The notes under the pieces are model-generated. The model saw nothing but the letters and a program-made list of their open reading frames with translations. It was not told the origin of the DNA and did not search any database. The translations under genes and the position numbers were made by a program. Below are positions 27,200 through 34,809 of a DNA stretch of 64,000 nt, in pieces. This stretch comes from Desulforamulus reducens MI-1 (GTDB lineage Bacteria > Bacillota > Desulfotomaculia > Desulfotomaculales > Desulfotomaculaceae), in the NCBI RefSeq assembly GCF_000016165.1, contig NC_009253.1, positions 3,049,484-3,113,483 on the forward strand, read 5' to 3'. Position 1 is the first letter of the stretch, and every line of letters starts with the position of its first letter.

Positions 27200-28948
27200 C
27201 TATTCCTCAACGGAGATACCCAGAGCCCTAGCTTTACGTAATAAAGTAGAATGGGCTACACCCAGCGCATCTCCAGCACGCCTCAAACTTCTATATTGTT
27301 TCAAGGCCTTTACGATTAGCTCGCTTTCAACCTGTTCTCTGGCCTCCTTTAAAGGAATGATCTCATCAATGGATATTTGCAGAGGACTGGTTGATGGTTT
27401 GCCAAAAAATGTTGGAGGCAATTGATCTGGGTAAATGGTTTCCTGTTCTGACATAATTATCAACCGTTCCACCAAATTAGCCAGTTCTCTGATGTTGCCG
27501 GGCCAAGGGTACTGCTCAAAAAGTTTGAATACTTCGGAAGAAAAAAGTCTGTGAAAGTTATATTTATTGTTAAATTTTTCTAAAAAATGCATGCTTAGAG
27601 GCAAAATATCACTTTTTCGTTCTCGTAGGGGTGGAATATGAATGGGTACAACATTCAAACGGTAAAACAAATCTTCCCTAAATTTCTTTTCTGCAATCAT
27701 TTGCTCTAAATTTTTATTAGTGGCAGCAAGAATACGTACATTTAATTTAACAGCAGTTCGTCCTCCAATGCGGTAAATTTCCTGCTCTTGAAGGGCTCTC
27801 AGCAACTTAACCTGGAGGTTCAAAGGCAAGTCCCCTACCTCATCCAGCAGCAGTGTACCCCCGTTGGCCAATTCCATCATACCGGGTTTTCCTTCTTTAT
27901 TGGCTCCGGTAAAGGCTCCCTTTTCATAACCAAATAGTTCCGATTCTAAAAGGTGTTCAGGAATAGCGCCACAATTTATTTCAATAAAAGGCCCCTCTGC
28001 CCTGGGGCTGTTGCGATGAATGGTCCTGGCAATCACTTCTTTTCCCACTCCGGATTCACCTGTAATCAACACGGTTGAATCCACCTCAGATACCCGTAGG
28101 GCCTTTTTTACAACCCGTTCCATGGCAGTGTCGTGAAAGATCAAATCCTTTTGGTTCTTAGTCCGTAAGGATTTTAATTCCTCGGAATACCGAGCTGATT
28201 GCAGCCTTAATTGGTTTAACTCTGTGAAGTCATGTAGGCTGATCACCACATGAACCGGGCTGTTTTGATCATCTAAAATAGGTGAACCAGTAATGGTCAA
28301 CTCACTGAGATTCTCTCCCTGATAACGGGCAAAGGCCACTTTTCCCTGTTGCATAACCTCTTGAAACACTTTTATCACGTCGTCGTGACAGTCAAGGGGT
28401 ATCTGTTCCAAGGAAGTTCCTGCAGGGTCATGGGAGGAATCCTGCAGTCTAAAATAACTGCTGTTGACCATTTGAACAACTCCTTGGCTATCCACCACAA
28501 TGATCCCATCATAGGAAGCCTCAATGATGCTTCTAAGCCTTTGATTGGTTTCAAAGGCTTCAGCCAATTTATCCTCGGTATTTTCCAAGGCCCTATGAAC
28601 TTTATTGATGAGATCAATTCTTGTTAAGACCCCTGTTAGTTTCTGCTTTTGATTAAAGATTACAAGTCGATCGATGGGTTTATGACAGATTTCACTAAAG
28701 CAGGTATCTTCATCAATAATCTGCAAGTTACGATCCATAACCACATCCACACGGGTTGCAAAGGTTGCTCCGTTTTCTAAGGCCTCCAATAACCGAAAAA
28801 CGGTTAAGATTCCCACCACATTGTTTTCATCATCAACAATGGGAGCACAGTTCACTTTAGTTTGTTTATAGACCTCACTGGCATCTCGCAGTGTTTTACT
28901 ACGATGCAGCGTCCGAGGATTCTCTAACATAACCTGCTTAACTTTCAT
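27200..28948 (-). CDS. sigma-54-dependent activator with CBS and PAS domains
   Basis: About 582 residues. Two CBS domains (about 1-120, often bind adenosyl ligands), PAS domain (about 125-235), AAA+ domain (about 270-500) with Walker A GESGVGKE, the sigma-54-contacting GAFTGA and Walker B GGTLLLDEVGDLP, and a Fis-type helix-turn-helix at the C-terminus (RRAGDALGVAHSTLLRKARAL). ATG 28948 follows GGAGGAGA with good spacing. It lies between two sigma-54 promoters that share four matching palindromes, so it is the likely activator of both the symporter operon and gcvH. Confidence 0.93.
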   Translation of the reverse strand: MKVKQVMLENPRTLHRSKTLRDASEVYKQTKVNCAPIVDDENNVVGILTVFRLLEALENGATFATRVDVVMDRNLQIIDEDTCFSEICHKPIDRLVIFNQKQKLTGVLTRIDLINKVHRALENTEDKLAEAFETNQRLRSIIEASYDGIIVVDSQGVVQMVNSSYFRLQDSSHDPAGTSLEQIPLDCHDDVIKVFQEVMQQGKVAFARYQGENLSELTITGSPILDDQNSPVHVVISLHDFTELNQLRLQSARYSEELKSLRTKNQKDLIFHDTAMERVVKKALRVSEVDSTVLITGESGVGKEVIARTIHRNSPRAEGPFIEINCGAIPEHLLESELFGYEKGAFTGANKEGKPGMMELANGGTLLLDEVGDLPLNLQVKLLRALQEQEIYRIGGRTAVKLNVRILAATNKNLEQMIAEKKFREDLFYRLNVVPIHIPPLRERKSDILPLSMHFLEKFNNKYNFHRLFSSEVFKLFEQYPWPGNIRELANLVERLIIMSEQETIYPDQLPPTFFGKPSTSPLQISIDEIIPLKEAREQVESELIVKALKQYRSLRRAGDALGVAHSTLLRKARALGISVEE

Positions 28949-29100
28949 TAAATTCTCCTCCAAAACAAAAGACATCGTTAGCATTCCTAATTATAACCTT
29001 CAGTTTACCATAAGATAAAACAAAAAGGCTATGCATGGAATGATAACCATGTCTTTGAATGAAGTCAATTTTAGAGGTACGTCATAATGCAATTACTACT

Positions 29101-29463
29101 TTATTTTACAAATTCTAGATATTCTTCCTCTGTCATTAAATCATCCAATTCAGCAGGATTTTCCGCTTTCAGTTCAGCAATCCAGGCTTCTCCCTCAGGG
29201 TCCCGGTTTAAACGCTCCGGTTCATCCCCCAGCACTTCATTGACAGCTAACACTTCTCCAGTAACCGGGGCATAGATATCTGAAGAGGATTTCACAGACT
29301 CCACCACCGTCATGGGTTCCCCGGCAGTGGTTTGTTCTCCCACCGTAGGCAGTTCTAAATACACAATATCCCCTAATTGCTCTGCGGCAAATTTGGTAAT
29401 GCCCATGCGTCCCTTATGGCCTTCTACCTCTATCCATTGATGCTCTTTACTGTATTTTTTCAT
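29101..29463 (-). CDS. gcvH: glycine cleavage H protein (lipoyl carrier)
   Basis: 120 residues; lipoyl domain with Lys58 in VVESVKSSSDIYAPVTGEV as the lipoylation site, and HQWIEVEG / GITKFAAEQLGDIVYLELP typical of GcvH. It normally shuttles the aminomethyl group between GcvP and GcvT and is reoxidised by Lpd. No gcvP or gcvT lies in this window, so a stand-alone lipoyl-carrier role with LpdA and the OsmC protein is possible. GGAGG precedes ATG 29463 and a perfect sigma-54 promoter lies about 45 bp upstream. Confidence 0.93.
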   Translation of the reverse strand: MKKYSKEHQWIEVEGHKGRMGITKFAAEQLGDIVYLELPTVGEQTTAGEPMTVVESVKSSSDIYAPVTGEVLAVNEVLGDEPERLNRDPEGEAWIAELKAENPAELDDLMTEEEYLEFVK

Positions 29464-29504
29464 TTTTGTACCTCCAGGCTGATTAATTTTTTAAAACATT
29501 TGTT

Positions 29505-29520
29505 GCAATTGTCATGCCAA
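29505..29520 (-). promoter_or_regulatory. sigma-54 promoter of gcvH
   Basis: Minus strand TTGGCAT-GACAA-TTGCA: GG at 29518-29517 and GC at 29506-29505 with 10 nt between. Confidence 0.9.
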
Positions 29521-29606
29521 TGTCCAATGGACTTAGTCAGCTTCGTTATTCCAGTCGACACATGGGGATAGTTTACTTTCTCATATGCCTGATATTAACC
29601 GAATGA

Positions 29607-29624
29607 TGGTGTACAATTGCACCA
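29607..29624. promoter_or_regulatory. activator site S3
   Basis: TGGTGTA-CAAT-TGCACCA, 7-4-7 layout, centred about 98 bp upstream of the gcvH -24 element. Confidence 0.7.
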
Positions 29625-29672
29625 TTGTCTGGTTAAATCTTCTTGGTTCCTTTGTTTGCTACTTTTCTAAAA

Positions 29673-29700
29673 TGCACCAGCCTGGTGCAATAATGTACCA
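29673..29700. promoter_or_regulatory. activator site S4 with an extra half-site
   Basis: TGGTGCA-ATAA-TGTACCA at 29683-29700, centred about 174 bp upstream of the gcvH -24 element. An inverted extra half-site TGCACCA precedes it at 29673-29679. Confidence 0.65.
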
Positions 29701-29750
29701 TATTTAATTATATCCATCTACTTTCTCTAAAAGATAATAGATTACTTTTA

Positions 29751-29780
29751 GAAAAACTTGGCTTGCGCCAAAGCCTATAC
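29751..29780 (+). repeat. dispersed intergenic repeat, partial copy B
   Basis: AAAAACTTGGCTTGCGCCAA followed by AGCC: only the first part of the repeat, without the terminal hairpin. It lies just ahead of the 5'-truncated germination gene. Confidence 0.5.
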
Positions 29781-29838
29781 ATAATTTTACCTGGTATGGA
29801 AAAAATACAATAAATTCTTCTAGTAACTAGGAGTTCTT

Positions 29839-30500
29839 ATGTTATGTTTAATTTATTTTTGGATGGCTGTTCACAGTGTTGTTTTTCTTTTTAAGGATAT
29901 GGATTTTAGTAATTTATTACCAATATTTGATCTTCCCTTAAAGGATTTCCTTCAGTCTGTCCATAGTACAGCTACATTTCCCTTTGGTGAGACCATCGCC
30001 TTTCTTATGATTTTTCCCTTTGTTAAGAAGACAGGTAATTTAACAAAACATGTCTTAATTTTCATGTTTATTGCTGGCATCTTCATTTCTTTGGTTGCTA
30101 TACGTGATATCACTGCCCTGGGACCCATGGCTGAGATCGAATCCTTCCCCCCCTATAGAACTGTCCGTCTAATTGATATTGCCAATATCATTACTAGAAT
30201 GGAAATCCTCCTGGCCATTAGTTTTTTGTTAGTGGGAGTTATCAAGATATTTGTATTATTTTATGGCGGCACACTGGGCCTGGCACAGTTATTTAAATTA
30301 AAGGCTTATTTGCCATTGGTATATCCTTTGGGAGCCATTATTACTCTAATGAGTTTAGTAAATTTTAATAGTTATTTGGGAGTTTAGCCTTTGCCATTGA
30401 TGTTTACCCTTACTATAGTCTTTTGTTTCAGCTGGTTTTACCACTCATCTCCCTTATCGTAGCAATAATAAGAGGGGTGCCAAAAAAAGGGGCATCAAAC
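29839..30500 (+). pseudogene. GerAB-type spore germination permease remnant
   Basis: Only the C-terminal half of a GerAB-like amino acid permease remains: 29839-30387 gives 182 residues with four or five hydrophobic helices, where the family has about 360 residues. Near 30375 the frame breaks: the homologous continuation (LAFAIDVYPYYSLLFQLVLP) is read in another frame and ends at the TGA about 30500. So it is both 5'-truncated and frameshifted. A partial repeat copy borders the 5' break and a full copy lies downstream. Confidence 0.75.
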
Positions 30501-30502
30501 CC

Positions 30503-30709
30503 ATGATTTTTCTTTTGATTCTGACCTTTACTACCATGGCTTTTTTTGAAATTCCAGCACTGGTACAAAGACAGTATTGGCGAGAGTTAGTTGTGTTTTT
30601 ATCCCTTTGGCTATTGGCCTTCGTATTAAGTATCCTTTATGCCCTCGGGATCCAATTGCCCAGCCCCGCAGCTTTGATTACAATTGTTGTTCAAGGCCTT
30701 CTTACCTAA
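30503..30709 (+). CDS. small membrane protein of a germination operon
   Basis: 68 residues with two hydrophobic helices (about 1-20 and 28-48) and a PSPAAL segment. The ATG overlaps the stop of the preceding GerAB remnant (ATGA), the coupling typical of ger operons in this group. Probably a leftover of the same broken operon. No enzymatic motif. Confidence 0.55.
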   Translation: MIFLLILTFTTMAFFEIPALVQRQYWRELVVFLSLWLLAFVLSILYALGIQLPSPAALITIVVQGLLT

Positions 30710-30724
30710 TTTAAACTACTTCTC

Positions 30725-30830
30725 ATACCCTATAGGGCACGAGAGCCTTTAGGCGATAGCGATAGCGTAAGCCTTAGTTACCCTTATGCATGCAGGAAAG
30801 TTTTATACTTTCCTGCATGCATAAGGGCGT
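30725..30830 (+). repeat. dispersed intergenic repeat, copy C
   Basis: ATACCCTATAGGGCACGAGA, then CCTTTAGG and CCTTAGTT, then a perfect 20-bp-arm hairpin (30781-30800 and 30808-30827) around TTTTATA. It overlaps the 3' end of the truncated ABC permease frame. Confidence 0.85.
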
Positions 30831-31165
30831 CTGTATAGACGCCTCTTAGTGTACCTTCGTAAATTGATGGAGTACAGGGCAATCATGACCAAGATACCGG
30901 ATAATAAAGGAGAAATACGAAGCCGCGTGTTTAACCAGCCTATAACTGAACCAGCCAGTATGCCAGAAACCATTGCCAAAAAGGTACCTACCCAGGGATT
31001 ATGACCTTCAAGAATGATACTGGCTGCCACGGCAGCTCCTAGTGTAAAGCTACCGTCCACTGTCAGGTCCGGAAAATCAAGGACCCTGAAGGTTAAAAAG
31101 ACCCCCAGTACCATAACACCCCATAGTAAACCTTGCTCCCAAACGCCTAAGCCAATTGTTGTCAT
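30803..31165 (-). pseudogene. ABC transporter permease, truncated
   Basis: The first 105 or so residues match the N-terminal part of the membrane subunit of TrpXYZ-type ABC importers (LTFRVLDFPDLTVDGSFTLGAA, LLSGILVMIALYSINL), whose usual length is near 290. After SINLRR the reading frame continues into repeat copy C, giving a nonsense tail. The rest of the permease and the ATPase gene are absent. It follows the substrate-binding lipoprotein gene by 10 bp, so the operon has lost its 3' end. Confidence 0.8.
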
Positions 31166-31175
31166 TTTTCCTCAC

Positions 31176-32165
31176 CTATTTTATGGTTTTATTTGCCTTC
31201 GCTAGTACTTCTTTGGGAATAGTTAAGCCGATTCTTTCTGCAGCCTTAAGGTTCAGGATAATATCGGTCCCGACCTGGCCCTGAACAGCCATTTCTTGGG
31301 GTTTCTCACCCTTTAATATACGTAACGCCATTTCTCCGGTGGTATATCCCAACTGGTAGTAGTCAATCCCCACTGTGGCCAACGCACCCTGTTCAACAGA
31401 ACTGCTCTCTCCGGTAAATATGGGAATTTTGTTTTCTTCCGCTACTTTGATAACAGCAGCTACCGAAGAAATAACCATGTTGTCCGTGGGCAGGTAGTAG
31501 GCATCCACTTTACCGACTAGTGACTGAGCTGCTTGCATAACTTCATTGCTGGCAGAGACCGATACTTTAACCAGTTCTAAATCAAGCTCCGGCACCACCT
31601 TGTCCGCTGCTTCAACTTGTACCGCGGAGTTAATTTCGCTGGAGTTATAGATAATGCCCACTCTCTTAGCAGAGGGAACAATATCTTTTATCAGCTTTAA
31701 CTGATCCTTAACTGGGTTCATATCCGTGGTCCCAGTAACATTGGTGCCAGGCTGTTGTAAGTTCTTCACCAGTTTCGCGCTGATAGGATCAGTTACGGCA
31801 GTCATAAGAATGGGAATTTCACTGGTTTCATTGGCCATGGTCATAGCCGAAGGGGTAGCAATGGCAAGAATCACATCTTTCTTATCCTGCACAAACTTGC
31901 GGGCAATGGCCTGCAGGTTTCCCTGATCTCCCTGGGCATTTTGATAATCAGCAATGAGCTTTTGGCCCTCGGCATAGCCGCCTTCCTTTAGAGCATCCAA
32001 AAATCCCTGTCGTGCTGCATCTAAGGATGGGTGCTCCACAATTTGGATAATACCAAGATTTACTTTTTCAGCTTTTTCCTGTTCTTTAACTCCCTGAGAA
32101 CTTCCACAACCGCTTAACCCGAGAAGGGATACAATTATTAATAGGGATAATAAGTATTTTTTCAT
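31176..32165 (-). CDS. ABC transporter substrate-binding lipoprotein (TrpX-like)
   Basis: About 329 residues of the ABC_sub_bind family. Signal peptide KKYLLSLLIIVSLLGLSGC with lipobox Cys; then LGIIQIVEHPSLDAARQGF (motif 39-57) and VTGTTDMNPVKDQ typical of the family. It delivers a solute, probably an aromatic amino acid judging from the T-box and family, to a permease that is now truncated, so the transport function is doubtful unless other subunits are recruited. ATG 32165 lies 8 nt after GGAGG. Confidence 0.88.
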   Translation of the reverse strand: MKKYLLSLLIIVSLLGLSGCGSSQGVKEQEKAEKVNLGIIQIVEHPSLDAARQGFLDALKEGGYAEGQKLIADYQNAQGDQGNLQAIARKFVQDKKDVILAIATPSAMTMANETSEIPILMTAVTDPISAKLVKNLQQPGTNVTGTTDMNPVKDQLKLIKDIVPSAKRVGIIYNSSEINSAVQVEAADKVVPELDLELVKVSVSASNEVMQAAQSLVGKVDAYYLPTDNMVISSVAAVIKVAEENKIPIFTGESSSVEQGALATVGIDYYQLGYTTGEMALRILKGEKPQEMAVQGQVGTDIILNLKAAERIGLTIPKEVLAKANKTIK

Positions 32166-32170
32166 TTTGT

Positions 32171-32239
32171 TTACCTCCAATATTTTTTTAAGATAACGAA
32201 AAGAGCAATACCAAACAATAAACCCTTTGAAAATTGCAT
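32171..32239 (-). CDS. 22-residue hydrophobic peptide ahead of the ABC operon
   Basis: AAAGGAGGG precedes an ATG at 32239; the frame gives MQFSKGLLFGIALFVILKKY-WR and stops at 32171. The stop lies within the GGAGG region of the next gene, suggesting translational coupling. One membrane helix flanked by Lys. A Trp codon is second to last. Not recognised in any family. Confidence 0.5.
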   Translation of the reverse strand: MQFSKGLLFGIALFVILKKYWR

Positions 32240-32261
32240 CCCTCCTTTACTTCAAAAAATA

Positions 32262-32384
32262 AAAACTCTCCGTCCCTGAAAGGGACGGAGAGTTAATCCG
32301 CGATACCACCCAAATTGGCATAATAGCCCACCTCTACAAGGTACAGGAAATGACACGTACTAAATAAAAAAGCATTTCATCCTC
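32262..32384 (-). promoter_or_regulatory. second T-box expression platform without Stem I
   Basis: Minus strand: GGGTGGTATCGCGG antiterminator (T-box sequence) then terminator AACTCTCCGTCCC/GGGACGGAGAGTT with a TTTTTATTTTTT tract. About 120 nt, too short for a Stem I, so it duplicates only the stem III, antiterminator and terminator modules. Confidence 0.85.
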
Positions 32385-32645
32385 GAAGGGACGAAATGCT
32401 TGATTTCGCGGTACCACCCTAATTGCTTAAATGCCGCTTAAAAGTACGGGATGTGTCACATCCGATACCTCTTCCCTTTTAACGGCGGGAATCCCCGGCT
32501 ACACCTACTAATACAAACCTTCAGCACAGCAACTCCGGAGAGAACTTCAATCAACCATACCTTAAAGAAGCTTCCAGTCTGTGGCTTCTTCTCCCTGAAA
32601 GGCTGGGACTAATCTACTTTTCTCCATCATTGTCATTAACTTTTA
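32370..32645 (-). promoter_or_regulatory. T-box leader (tRNA-responsive), complete
   Basis: Minus strand: AGTAGA loop at the Stem I base (about 32618), long Stem I, then GGGTGGTACCGCG (T-box) and the terminator AAGCATTTCGTCCC / GGATGAAATGCTT with TTTTTT. It senses an uncharged tRNA. The specifier was not fixed with certainty; a UGG (Trp) at 32557-32555 would fit the downstream TrpX-like gene, but AUU and GAU also lie in the candidate loop. Confidence 0.93.
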
Positions 32646-32782
32646 ATATTGAATATAAGGTTACCATAGGTATTTCTGTACGTCAATATGTATTTCCCCC
32701 CTACAAAGGACCATGATTTAAAGTTCTTTGAGAATTAGCTCCTCTAGCGGTATTTATGGTCTTGGTGCAGGATAATACTTAA

Positions 32783-32808
32783 ACCCCGGCCTTTGCCGGG
32801 GTTTAAGT
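32783..32808. terminator. terminator
   Basis: CTTAAACCCCGGC-CTTT-GCCGGGGTTTAAG class hairpin downstream of the metallopeptidase-like gene. Confidence 0.75.
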
Positions 32809-32861
32809 AGACATTATAAATAACATCCAAAACCTTTGAAGTTCCTTTAATCAGCTTGTCG

Positions 32862-33320
32862 TTAGTCTTCCTCTTCAATTGTCCACTCTTCCTGCCAATT
32901 CATAATTTTACTGATTCTAGCTGAGTTACTATTGATAAAATGTGTGGCAAACTTATCAGCATCTATTTCCGATGCCTCATCATCCTCAGTTAAAAAGTTG
33001 TTCTCAAATTGATACCTATGTCTTAGCTCATGGACCAAGGCATGCAAAGAATACAACTGTTTACTGTGAAAATCATCTCCATCATCGGTTTGTGCGAAGA
33101 TGCAAAGGTAGGCTACGTCAGATTGAACATCATAGCTACCCTCTAGCTTCCCCATAAATTCCTCCAAGGAAAAATTAAAACACTTTGGAAAGAATTTTAA
33201 AATATCAAGCCTACTCTCATAAATAACTATTTTACCAGGTCGATAATCTGGGCCTAATATCTTAATAATACTTTTGATTTGTTTATTAGTGATATAGTTT
33301 TCATTATTTAGAATAAGCAT
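32862..33320 (-). CDS. putative zinc metallopeptidase (HExxH), unknown family
   Basis: 152 residues. HALVHELRHRYQF carries HELRH, an HExxH zinc motif, and DEASEIDADKFATHF 20 or so residues later provides the Glu/Asp pattern of IrrE/ImmA-like and related peptidases. The ribosome-binding site is weak. No partner repressor lies next to it, so an ImmA-type role is not supported by context. A terminator follows. It sits between two repeat- or RNA-rich spacers. Confidence 0.65.
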   Translation of the reverse strand: MLILNNENYITNKQIKSIIKILGPDYRPGKIVIYESRLDILKFFPKCFNFSLEEFMGKLEGSYDVQSDVAYLCIFAQTDDGDDFHSKQLYSLHALVHELRHRYQFENNFLTEDDEASEIDADKFATHFINSNSARISKIMNWQEEWTIEEED

Positions 33321-33461
33321 TTCATTGCCCTTTTACATAAAGATTTTGTAATATGCCTACAAAATTGATCAGTGCCTTTTTTCTGGATGCCTGTGCCAGA
33401 ATTTTACCAGTAATTTTTTATAGTGTCTACAAATAAAGCTAACTTTAATAGAAATTCAAAG

Positions 33462-33578
33462 AAAACTTGGCTTCCGCCATACACTATAGGGTACGAGAGC
33501 CTTTAGGAGATGGCGTAAGCCTTAGTTGCTTTTATGGCAAGTCGGAAAGTTTTATACTTTCCGACTTGCCATAAAAGG
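33462..33578 (+). repeat. dispersed intergenic repeat, copy D
   Basis: AAAACTTGGCTTCCGCC, CACTATAGGGTACGAGAGCC, GGCGTAAGCCTTAGTT, then a hairpin with perfect 21-bp arms (33529-33549 and 33557-33577) around TTTTATA. Arm sequence differs from copy C at many positions, yet pairing is kept on both sides. Confidence 0.88.
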
Positions 33579-33616
33579 ATTTGGTATCTCCCACTGGATA
33601 ACCAAATCCTTTTCCT

Positions 33617-34807
33617 CTAAAGTTTATAGGCCCGGGCTAATATTTGAATGGGGTGAATAACCTCTTGGTGTGTAAGATGAAAAATTTGTAACTGACACAT
33701 GCCGCACTCCGTAATTACCTGATCTACGGCCATTTCCTGTACCGCCCTAGTTATATTTTGACCAATCTCTTGACTAATTGGATATTTTTCTTTCTTAAAG
33801 CCATAGCTTCCGGAAAGGCCACAGCAACCAGCATCCAGGTCCTGGACCTGCAGTCCTGGTATACGCTGTAGTATCGCCAGAGAGGGAACCCCGGAACCCG
33901 CAGCCTTCAAGTGACATGGTTGGTGGTATCCCAGCTTTAAAGAGACATTACAAAAATCAGTTTTTAGTTCACCTTGTTCTAATAATTGATCTAAATATTC
34001 AAAGGCATCCATCACACTGTATTCACTGGTATCCAGATCAAAGAGTTCATGGTAATCACGGCCCAAGGTGAGGTTACAACTGGGACATGTAGTAATAATC
34101 TGATAGCCCTCTGCGGCATATTTTTTTAACTTCTGGATATTTCTTTCAGCATGCCCCTTAGCCACATCTAAAAAACCATTGGCAATAATGGGCAGGCCAC
34201 AACACTCAAACTGGTCCACCATCACTTCAATGTTATGATGATTGAGTACCTTCACTAACGCCAGCCCCACCTCGGGGTTATTATAGTTCACATAACAACC
34301 GGGGTAGTAAAGAACCTTTCCTTTGCAGTTAGCTAAACTTTGCGGCTTGTATAGTTGTAAGAAAGTTTTTGGGGCATACTGAGGCAGCGTCATTTTAGAG
34401 CTTACACCCATTACCATTTCCCCCAGTATCCTCAGGGGCTTTATACCTCCTAATACATTTACCAGCGAAGGGGCCAAACGGGACATTTTCCCCATCATTT
34501 CCACCCGGCACAATAACTTATCCCGCAAGGGGGCACCGTGCAGGGATACATATTCTCCCTTAGCCTTACAGTTCATAACCGATATACTAACCCCCGAGGG
34601 ACAAACCACATCGCAGGTTTTGCAGTTGCTGCAATAACCAATGGATGGATGTACAGCAGCTGGTTCTTCTAACCGAAAGCGTTCCAAATCTGGCCCATTC
34701 TGCTTGGGACCAGCAAACTTATCTGTGACCCTGGCAACAGGGCAATGGCTCACACAGATAGAGCATTTTATACAGTTGTCCAGAGCAACCCGATCTCCCT
34801 GCGTCAT
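33617..34807 (-). CDS. glpC: anaerobic glycerol-3-phosphate dehydrogenase subunit C
   Basis: 396 residues. Two 4Fe-4S motifs, CIKCSICVSHCP and CSNCKTCDVVCPSG, then two cysteine-rich CCG domains (FECCGLP and AGCCGLSGSYG). It passes electrons from the GlpAB flavoproteins to membrane quinone. Last gene of the glp operon, 2 bp after glpB. Confidence 0.93.
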   Translation of the reverse strand: MTQGDRVALDNCIKCSICVSHCPVARVTDKFAGPKQNGPDLERFRLEEPAAVHPSIGYCSNCKTCDVVCPSGVSISVMNCKAKGEYVSLHGAPLRDKLLCRVEMMGKMSRLAPSLVNVLGGIKPLRILGEMVMGVSSKMTLPQYAPKTFLQLYKPQSLANCKGKVLYYPGCYVNYNNPEVGLALVKVLNHHNIEVMVDQFECCGLPIIANGFLDVAKGHAERNIQKLKKYAAEGYQIITTCPSCNLTLGRDYHELFDLDTSEYSVMDAFEYLDQLLEQGELKTDFCNVSLKLGYHQPCHLKAAGSGVPSLAILQRIPGLQVQDLDAGCCGLSGSYGFKKEKYPISQEIGQNITRAVQEMAVDQVITECGMCQLQIFHLTHQEVIHPIQILARAYKL

Positions 34808-34809
34808 GT

